NCBI GenBank assembly: GCA_027483005.1 | Contig: JAIXVN010000557.1 | Span: forward strand, 1-6,260 | Source of the DNA: Verrucomicrobiaceae bacterium | GTDB taxonomy: Bacteria; Verrucomicrobiota; Verrucomicrobiia; Verrucomicrobiales; Akkermansiaceae | Reading direction: 5' to 3' | Length of the DNA stretch: 6,260 bases | Shown: positions 1 through 4,456 of the stretch, in pieces | Layout of the letters: each line of letters opens with the position of its first letter | Position numbering within the stretch: position 1 is the first letter of the stretch | The notes under the pieces: generated by a model | Databases searched by the model: none | Told to the model about the DNA's origin: nothing | Seen by the model: only the letters and a program-made list of their open reading frames with translations | Made by a program: the position numbers and the translations under genes

Positions 1-1
1 G

Positions 2-142
2 TGGAGTTTCCAGGCCATCGGCGAGGTGGATCAGTGGCCCGGCGTGGCGGAAGTGGCTTTCCTGTCGTCGCAGGAGACCTGCGTCGGCACCAAGTCAGCG
101 AGGAGTGGATTCGTTTTCATCGGATGGAGGCGATGCCCTTGA
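2..142 (+). CDS. partial CDS (5' end outside window), possible SRPBCC-fold protein, perhaps frameshifted
   Basis: The frame starting at base 2 is open from the window edge to a TGA at 140-142 (46 codons). Its first 31 codons have almost exclusively G or C at the third position, as in the real genes downstream; after base 95 this bias weakens. The stretch with residues AIGEVDQWPGVAEVAFLSS, followed by CVGTK, resembles the early part of SRPBCC/polyketide-cyclase proteins: a helix with a 'D..WP' turn, a 'V..V.FLS' strand, then 'VGT'. That fold normally continues for about 100 more residues, but here the frame stops within 16 codons. From about base 96 frame 1 shows the stronger G/C third-position bias, open to a TAA at 214-216, so a frameshift near 95-100 (biological or sequencing) is possible. 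The family assignment is a weak resemblance and may be wrong; the protein may simply end here. Confidence 0.35.
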   Translation, partial: WSFQAIGEVDQWPGVAEVAFLSSQETCVGTKSARSGFVFIGWRRCP

Positions 143-244
143 GGTGGCTTTCCCCCAGGCATCCCATCGTGCAGGAGCCTGCATCCGTCAAAGACTGTTC
201 CGTCGTGGACTTGTAACCGCTGGAGGTCGTGCAATCCTCCCGCC

Positions 245-415
245 ATGAGATTCGCGGAAGTGCAGTGCCCGACCTGTTTTGAGACCTTCGAGGTGGCCAT
301 GCCCGGGGAGGATGAGATGCCGACCGAGTATGACTACGACTGTGAAATCTGCTGCCGGCCGATGGTGATCGTGTTTTCCGAAGAGGGGGCCTGGGCGAAA
401 GGTCTTGGAGAATGA
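245..415 (+). CDS. CPXCG-type cysteine-rich small protein, putative zinc-binding
   Basis: This 56-residue acidic protein carries paired cysteines: CPTC at residues 8-11 and CEICCRP at 33-39. That pattern matches the CPXCG-motif cysteine-rich family (Pfam Cys_rich_CPXG), small bacterial proteins with a CPxCG...CxxCC-R-P arrangement that presumably bind a metal such as zinc. No biochemical role is established for the family. The Gly that usually follows the second Cys is Phe12 here. The ATG at 245 is the only ATG start that places the first Cys pair near the N terminus, as in family members. A GGAGG lies 18 bases upstream, too far for a normal ribosome site. menG follows in the same frame 48 bases after the stop, so the two may be co-transcribed. 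Membership is well supported by the Cys spacing; function is unknown. Confidence 0.85.
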   Translation: MRFAEVQCPTCFETFEVAMPGEDEMPTEYDYDCEICCRPMVIVFSEEGAWAKGLGE

Positions 416-463
416 TCGGCACGCGGGCTTGCACGGCGGGGAATCTTGGGCACCGTTCGGCCG

Positions 464-1141
464 ATGCCTGATGCCACCTACGTGCGCGACGCCTTTGCGC
501 GGATCGCCGACCGCTATGTCCTCACGAACCACGTTCTGAGCGGCGGGGCGGATCTTTGGTGGCGGAGGGTGGTCACGTCCCGGATCCGGAAATGGGCACC
601 GAAGCGTCTGCTCGACGTGGCCAGCGGCACCGGCGACCTGGCGCTCTCCATCCAGGATGCCTGTCCGGATTGCGAAGTGATCGCCTCCGACTTCTGCGCC
701 GAGATGCTGGAGCACGCATCGCGGCGCGGCATGCAGAAGACGATCGTGGCGGATGCCTTGAACCTGCCATTCGAGAGCGAGTCGTTCGACGTGGTGACCG
801 TGGCCTTCGGTCTTCGCAACATGGCCGACTATGAAGCGGCCTTGAAGGAAATGCTCCGCGTGCTGCGTCCGGGCGGCAAGCTGGTGATCCTTGATTTCTC
901 GCTGCCGAAAGGGATCCTGCGCGGTCCCTACCGCTGGTATCTGCACCGGATCCTGCCCAAGATGGCGGGCCTGCTCACCGGGCAGACCGATGCCTATGAG
1001 TATCTTGGCGGCTCGATCGAGGCCTTTCCTTCGGGCGAGGGCATGAACCAGCTTCTGATCAAGTCCGGCTTTGTGGAGCCATCGTGCCTGCCGATGACCT
1101 TCGGCGTCGTCAGTTTCTACGAGGCCACCCGTCCCGGCTGA
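464..1141 (+). CDS. menG: demethylmenaquinone methyltransferase (UbiE/MenG)
   Basis: This SAM-dependent C-methyltransferase adds the ring methyl in the last step of menaquinone synthesis (UbiE also serves ubiquinone where that is made). The 225 residues match the family's usual length. Seen in order: the N-terminal FARIADRY...NHVLS segment (11-26), SAM motif I LLDVASGTGDLA (49-60), acidic Asp76 in ASDF after strand 2 for the SAM ribose, DALNLPF (97-103), the UbiE signature around FGLRNM (115-120), LRPGGKLVILDFS (134-146), and the C-terminal YEYLGGSIEAFP and TFGVVSFYEA. The ATG at 464 starts the protein just before the conserved N terminus; a TTG at 446 would add six residues and cannot be excluded. 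No Shine-Dalgarno precedes either. I prefer menG over ubiE because menD lies in the same window and no ubiquinone gene is visible. The gene lies between the CPXCG gene and hisC. Confidence 0.95.
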   Translation: MPDATYVRDAFARIADRYVLTNHVLSGGADLWWRRVVTSRIRKWAPKRLLDVASGTGDLALSIQDACPDCEVIASDFCAEMLEHASRRGMQKTIVADALNLPFESESFDVVTVAFGLRNMADYEAALKEMLRVLRPGGKLVILDFSLPKGILRGPYRWYLHRILPKMAGLLTGQTDAYEYLGGSIEAFPSGEGMNQLLIKSGFVEPSCLPMTFGVVSFYEATRPG

Positions 1142-1158
1142 AAATTCGCTTCCCACCG

Positions 1159-1187
1159 TTGACCGTTCCGACCCTGGGTTCTAGGTT
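1159..1187 (+). promoter_or_regulatory. putative promoter of hisC, near-leaderless geometry
   Basis: TTGACC (1159-1164) matches the -35 consensus at five of six positions. After a 17-base spacer comes TAGGTT (1182-1187), a weak -10 that keeps the important first TA and last T. The hisC ATG lies only 8 bases beyond the -10, so the predicted transcript would start within about two bases of the start codon. This is consistent with the absence of a ribosome binding site. Confidence 0.5.
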
Positions 1188-1195
1188 GCGCGCGA

Positions 1196-2299
1196 ATGAG
1201 CATCGACCAATTCGCCAACCGCTTTGTCTGTGATCTGGTGGCCTATGAGCCGGGAAAGCCGATCGACGAGACCGCCCGTGAACTCGGCCTCAATCCGGCG
1301 GACATCGTCAAGGTGGCGTCGAACGAGAACCCGCTGGGGCCTTCACCGCTTGCCAAAGAGGCGATGCGAGCTGCCTTGGAAGAGGCTCACATTTATCCGG
1401 ACGGCGGCGGTTATCGCCTGCGAAGCGGGATTTCGACAATGTTTGAGGTGCCGATCGACCAGGTGGTTCTCGGCAATGGATCGAACGAGATCATCGAGCT
1501 GCTTTGCCATTCCTTTCTCAATCCAGGGGCTGAACTGATCGCCGCCGAGCACGCCTTCGTGGTTTACAAGCTGATGGCCACGCTTTTCGGGGCCCGCTAC
1601 GTCGAGGTGCCGGATCCGGGGTTCGTCCACGATCTCGAGGCGATGGCCGATGCGATCACCGAGCGCACGCGGCTGGTCTTCATCGCGAACCCGAACAACC
1701 CGACCGGCACCATGGTCGGGCAGGAGGCGATCGATCGTTTCATGGCCCGCGTGCCGGAGCATGTCGTGGTCGTGTTCGACGAGGCCTACTACGAGTTTGT
1801 CCAGAATCCGCCGGACACGCTCAAGTATGTCCGCGAAGGCCGGAATGTCTGCGTGCTGCGGACCTTTTCGAAGATCCACGGTCTGGCCGCGCTGCGTGCG
1901 GGCTTCGGTCTGGCCTCGAAGGGGGTCACGGCGATTCTTCAGAAAGCCAGGCAGCCGTTCAATGTGAACGCCATCGCGCAAGTTGGTGCCTTGGCGGCTC
2001 TGAACGACAGCAAGCACGTCAACGCCACCCGGGCGATGAACGATGAGGGCCTGGCCTTCTATGAAGCCGCCTTCCGTGAACGCGGCCTGAAGTTTGTCCC
2101 GAGCGTGGCGAATTTCCTCCTGGTCGAGGTGGGCGATGGCGATCGGGTCTTCAAGGAAATGCTCCAGCAGGGGGTGATCGTCCGGGCCATGCGCAGCTAC
2201 AAGCTTCCTGAATGGGTGCGGATTTCCATCGGTACTCCCGCCCAGAATCGTCGTTGTCTGGAAGTCCTCGATCAGGTCCTCGCCGCTGTTCCCGTCTGA
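1196..2299 (+). CDS. hisC: histidinol-phosphate aminotransferase
   Basis: This PLP-dependent fold-type I enzyme converts imidazole-acetol phosphate plus glutamate to histidinol phosphate in histidine synthesis; members may also transaminate aromatic keto acids. The 367 residues are typical. Visible signatures: SNENPLGPSP near the N terminus (42-51), phosphate-binding GNGSNE (93-98), ANPNNPTG (164-171) with Asn168 at the cofactor, FDEAYYEF (194-201) with Asp195 for the pyridine nitrogen and Tyr198, the Schiff-base lysine Lys226 in TFSKIHGLAALR, Arg234, and the C-terminal VRISIG whose Arg342 should bind the substrate carboxylate. All key residues are present, so it should be active. The ATG at 1196 fits the family N terminus and follows a promoter-like sequence ending 8 bases earlier; there is no Shine-Dalgarno. 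No other his gene is visible. Related class aminotransferases are the only real alternative. Confidence 0.95.
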   Translation: MSIDQFANRFVCDLVAYEPGKPIDETARELGLNPADIVKVASNENPLGPSPLAKEAMRAALEEAHIYPDGGGYRLRSGISTMFEVPIDQVVLGNGSNEIIELLCHSFLNPGAELIAAEHAFVVYKLMATLFGARYVEVPDPGFVHDLEAMADAITERTRLVFIANPNNPTGTMVGQEAIDRFMARVPEHVVVVFDEAYYEFVQNPPDTLKYVREGRNVCVLRTFSKIHGLAALRAGFGLASKGVTAILQKARQPFNVNAIAQVGALAALNDSKHVNATRAMNDEGLAFYEAAFRERGLKFVPSVANFLLVEVGDGDRVFKEMLQQGVIVRAMRSYKLPEWVRISIGTPAQNRRCLEVLDQVLAAVPV

Positions 2300-2356
2300 T
2301 CTCTTCAGGCAGCTCCTGTCCTTCGGTCAAAACTTCCGACCTTCCCTACAGATCCC

Positions 2357-3115
2357 ATGTCCCTGCTCCTCGGTGTCAACATCGACCACGTGGCCACCCT
2401 GCGGCAGGCCCGCTACGCCCTGCTGCCCGGCTCTCCCAATGCAGAGCCCTCCCCGCTGGAGGCCGCGCACGATGCCATCCTCGGCGGGGCGGACTCGATC
2501 ACGATCCATGTGCGTGGCGATCGCCGCCACATGCAGGATGCCGATGCGCGCGAGATCCGCCGGGAGATCCAGGTGCCGCTGAATTTCGAGATGGGCATCA
2601 CCGAGGAAATGATCGGCTTTGCCCTGGGACTTCGCCCGGAGTTCGCCTGCCTTGTTCCCGAAACCCGTGAGGAGGTCACCACGGAAGGCGGGCTGGATGT
2701 GATCGGCAAACGTCGTGAAACCGGCGACTGCATCCGCCAACTCCAGGCGGCCGGCATCAAGGTCAGCCTGTTCATCGATCCGGAGGTCGATCAGGTCCTC
2801 ATGGCCGCGGAACTCGGCGCGGAAATGATCGAGCTGCACACGGGTTGTTTCGCGAATGCGGAGGGGGAGTCGGTCGAGTCGGAGATCCAGCGGTTGGTCG
2901 CCGCGTCCAAGGCCGGCCACGCCGCCGGTCTCCAGATCAATGCGGGTCATGGCATCAACTATGGAAATCTCTTCCACCTGTTCGCCGTGCCACATCTAAC
3001 AGAACTCAACATCGGCCACAGCATCGTTTCCCGCGCCATGAAGGTCGGCCTGACCGAGTCGGTGCGGCAGATGAAGCAGCTCATGGCCACCTATCCCGCT
3101 GGTCCATGCGATTGA
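2357..3115 (+). CDS. pdxJ: pyridoxine 5'-phosphate synthase
   Basis: PdxJ condenses 1-deoxyxylulose 5-phosphate with 3-amino-2-oxopropyl phosphate to give pyridoxine 5'-phosphate in DXP-dependent vitamin B6 synthesis. The TIM-barrel signatures run in order: LLLGVNIDHVATLRQAR (3-19), HVRGDRRHM (51-59) with His51 and Arg53, NFEM with Glu78, LVPETREEVTTEGGL (99-113), KVSLFIDP, IELHTG, INAGHGINY with His198 (194-202), and ELNIGHSI (216-223). The 252 residues are slightly longer than E. coli PdxJ because about seven residues are inserted after QAR (roughly 20-30), and Gly54 stands where E. coli has Glu in HLREDRRHI (comparison from memory). The ATG at 2357 sits directly before the conserved N terminus. 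It lies 57 bases after hisC and overlaps acpS by 10 bases, so it is probably transcribed with both. No Shine-Dalgarno is visible. Confidence 0.96.
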   Translation: MSLLLGVNIDHVATLRQARYALLPGSPNAEPSPLEAAHDAILGGADSITIHVRGDRRHMQDADAREIRREIQVPLNFEMGITEEMIGFALGLRPEFACLVPETREEVTTEGGLDVIGKRRETGDCIRQLQAAGIKVSLFIDPEVDQVLMAAELGAEMIELHTGCFANAEGESVESEIQRLVAASKAGHAAGLQINAGHGINYGNLFHLFAVPHLTELNIGHSIVSRAMKVGLTESVRQMKQLMATYPAGPCD

Positions 3116-3486
3116 TCGGCATCGGGATCGACGTGGTGGAGGTGGAGCGCATTGCCGACGCGCTGGAGCGTCATGGCGACTCATTCCGCGACCGCATCTT
3201 CACCGGGAGCGAGCGTGCCTACTGTTCCGCACAGAAACGTCCGGCCCTTCACTATGCCGCGCGCTTTGCTGCGAAGGAGGCTGTGGCGAAGGCCTTCGGC
3301 ACGGGGATCGGAAAGGACCTCGGCTGGCTCGACATGGAAATCATCCGCCGCCCGTCCGGCGAGCCCGCTCTTGAACTCAGCGGCGCAGGCAAGGCCTATG
3401 CGGATGCCCATGGCATCGCTGAAGTGAAGATCAGCCTGACCCATGCCCGCGAGTATGCGGCGGCGAATGCGGTGGCGCTGGGGTGA
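3106..3486 (+). CDS. acpS: holo-[acyl-carrier-protein] synthase
   Basis: AcpS transfers the 4'-phosphopantetheine group from CoA to the serine of acyl carrier protein, activating it for fatty-acid synthesis in the cytoplasm. The 126-residue protein has the full family pattern: IGIGIDVVEVERI (4-16) with magnesium ligand Asp9, FTGSERAYC (32-40), the ARFAAKEAVAKAFGTGIG block (52-69) with magnesium ligand Glu58, W74 with LDMEI, RRPSGEPAL (81-89), and SLTHAREYAAANAV (110-123). The ATG at 3106 lies ten bases before the end of pdxJ, in a different frame, giving the exact N terminus expected (MRLIGIGID). Such an overlap suggests translational coupling, and pdxJ-acpS is a widely shared order, including in E. 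coli. Its stop is one base from the stop of the opposing membrane-protein gene, with no room for a separate terminator. Confidence 0.96.
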   Translation: MRLIGIGIDVVEVERIADALERHGDSFRDRIFTGSERAYCSAQKRPALHYAARFAAKEAVAKAFGTGIGKDLGWLDMEIIRRPSGEPALELSGAGKAYADAHGIAEVKISLTHAREYAAANAVALG

Positions 3487-3487
3487 G

Positions 3488-3772
3488 TCAACGGTTCCTC
3501 CCATAAATCCAGCCGAGCACGACTGCATCGGCAAGGACACCTCCAGCGATGAAGCGGCCCCAGCCTCCGGAAGCCGTTTCGACCATCGCCAGACGTCTGG
3601 ACACCACGAGGAACGAGAGCGCGCCGCCGACCGCGAACACCAGCACCAGGAAAAGACCGAGCAGGATCCAATGAATCAGCCGATCGAGCCAGGCGGGTCT
3701 CTGCGATCCGGGCTCTTCGCCCTTGTAAACTTCGAACTGATCCCAGTCGGGCGGCTCCTTTTTCCCACTCAT
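3488..3772 (-). CDS. hypothetical two-helix membrane protein
   Basis: I do not recognise this 94-residue protein. Its N terminus (1-31) is hydrophilic, with several acidic residues, prolines and Trp10. A strongly hydrophobic segment follows at about 32-57 (HWILLGLFLVLVFAVGG is its core), then a short loop with Arg59-Arg60, then a second, Gly/Ala-rich hydrophobic segment at about 74-91, ending in GRNR. This predicts a small inner-membrane protein with two helices and no signal peptide. No catalytic or metal-binding motif is visible. The leftward frame keeps good third-position bias and begins 25 bases after the stop of the GNAT gene, so the two probably share a transcript. The ATG at 3772 is the only ATG preceding the hydrophobic segments; no Shine-Dalgarno is seen. 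It is unlikely to be an artefact because of the clear membrane pattern and close packing between two genes. Confidence 0.75.
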   Translation of the reverse strand: MSGKKEPPDWDQFEVYKGEEPGSQRPAWLDRLIHWILLGLFLVLVFAVGGALSFLVVSRRLAMVETASGGWGRFIAGGVLADAVVLGWIYGRNR

Positions 3773-3797
3773 CTTGCAGTTCAGGATTTCACGTCTC

Positions 3798-4307
3798 TCA
3801 CTTGTCGCACAAGGCGGATTTCTCCCACCGCCAGATCAGACCCAGATCGACGTCTTCGACCACATTGGTTTTCTCGAATCCGCAGTGAGTCAGCACCCGG
3901 CTGGAGGCATTCATTTCCGGAAGGGTGTGGGCGCATATCTGCTGGATGCCGGAAACCTTCCCGATGGCATCGAGGACCGCCTGCACGACCTCACGGCCAT
4001 ATCCTTGGCAACGCCAGGCTGGCGCGATCGAGTAGGCGATCTCGACGCTCCCGAATGCATCCGGCGGACCCTTGAACAGCACCACGCCGATGGCTCCCAG
4101 CCCATCCGGCAGGCAAACCAGATGAGGCAGCCACCAGTCGCTTTCCTGGCAATGCTCCGCCGACTCCCTCAAGTCCTCACGATCCTCCAGCCACCCGTGC
4201 TCGAAGAGGAGTGTTTCCGACAGACCTCCAGCCGCGAGCAACCTGAGCGGTCCCGCCGTGATGCGGAGCAGGCGCAGTCTTTCGCTTCGGATTTCATCGG
4301 GGATCAT
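3798..4307 (-). CDS. GNAT family N-acetyltransferase (RimJ/RimL-like)
   Basis: This protein belongs to the GCN5-related acetyltransferases, which transfer acetyl from acetyl-CoA to an amine; the substrate cannot be told from sequence. With the ATG at 4307 it has 169 residues. It opens with the family-like IRSERLRLLR (6-15). GAIGVVLFK (71-79) is the central strand. VEIAYSIAPAWRCQGYG (88-104) is motif A, with the pyrophosphate loop RCQGYG at 99-104. EMNASSRVLTHCGFEKT (131-147) is the Asn-Ser...GF segment typical of RimJ/RimL-type members that acetylate protein N termini, antibiotics or metabolites. An upstream TTG at 4388 would add 27 Arg-rich residues with no family counterpart, so I rejected it. 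The gene is read divergently from menD and lies 25 bases upstream of the small membrane protein. No promoter or Shine-Dalgarno is obvious. Confidence 0.9.
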   Translation of the reverse strand: MIPDEIRSERLRLLRITAGPLRLLAAGGLSETLLFEHGWLEDREDLRESAEHCQESDWWLPHLVCLPDGLGAIGVVLFKGPPDAFGSVEIAYSIAPAWRCQGYGREVVQAVLDAIGKVSGIQQICAHTLPEMNASSRVLTHCGFEKTNVVEDVDLGLIWRWEKSALCDK

Positions 4308-4421
4308 GGCTTCGACTGGACTCAACAGTTTCAGCAAGGTCGCCTTTCCTGTTTCTCGCAGGAAGCGGAATCTCCTACTGAATCGCAAGAACCCGTCCGA
4401 TCAGATGGGCATGGACGCCCC

Positions 4422-4450
4422 TTGCCAGCCTGGGTGGGGCGGCGTAGAAC
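4422..4450 (+). promoter_or_regulatory. putative promoter of menD, leaderless geometry
   Basis: TTGCCA (4422-4427) matches five of six -35 positions. Exactly 17 bases later lies TAGAAC (4445-4450), matching four of six -10 positions. The GTG start of menD is at 4457, six bases past the -10, which is the canonical distance to the transcription start. The predicted first base of the mRNA is therefore the G of the start codon. The TAG of the -10 is also the in-frame stop that bounds menD upstream. The spacer is very G-rich. Confidence 0.55.
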
Positions 4451-4456
4451 CCCCTT

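Noticed and set aside
446..463. A TTG start for menG six codons upstream of the chosen ATG.
   Set aside because: The extra residues GTVRP have no family counterpart, and the ATG at 464 starts just before the conserved region; kept only as an alternative.
188..1156. A 322-codon open frame on the minus strand.
   Set aside because: It lies antisense across menG, whose protein motifs are unambiguous; the reverse frame is open because of the high G+C third-position bias and shows no recognisable domain.
1343..2017. A 224-codon minus-strand frame.
   Set aside because: It is antisense to hisC, whose PLP motifs are complete; no domain is recognisable in the reverse product.
2322..2352. A possible promoter before pdxJ (TTCGGT and TACAGA).
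   Set aside because: The hexamers match poorly, the spacer is 19 bases and the distance to the start is too short; expression from the hisC promoter is simpler.
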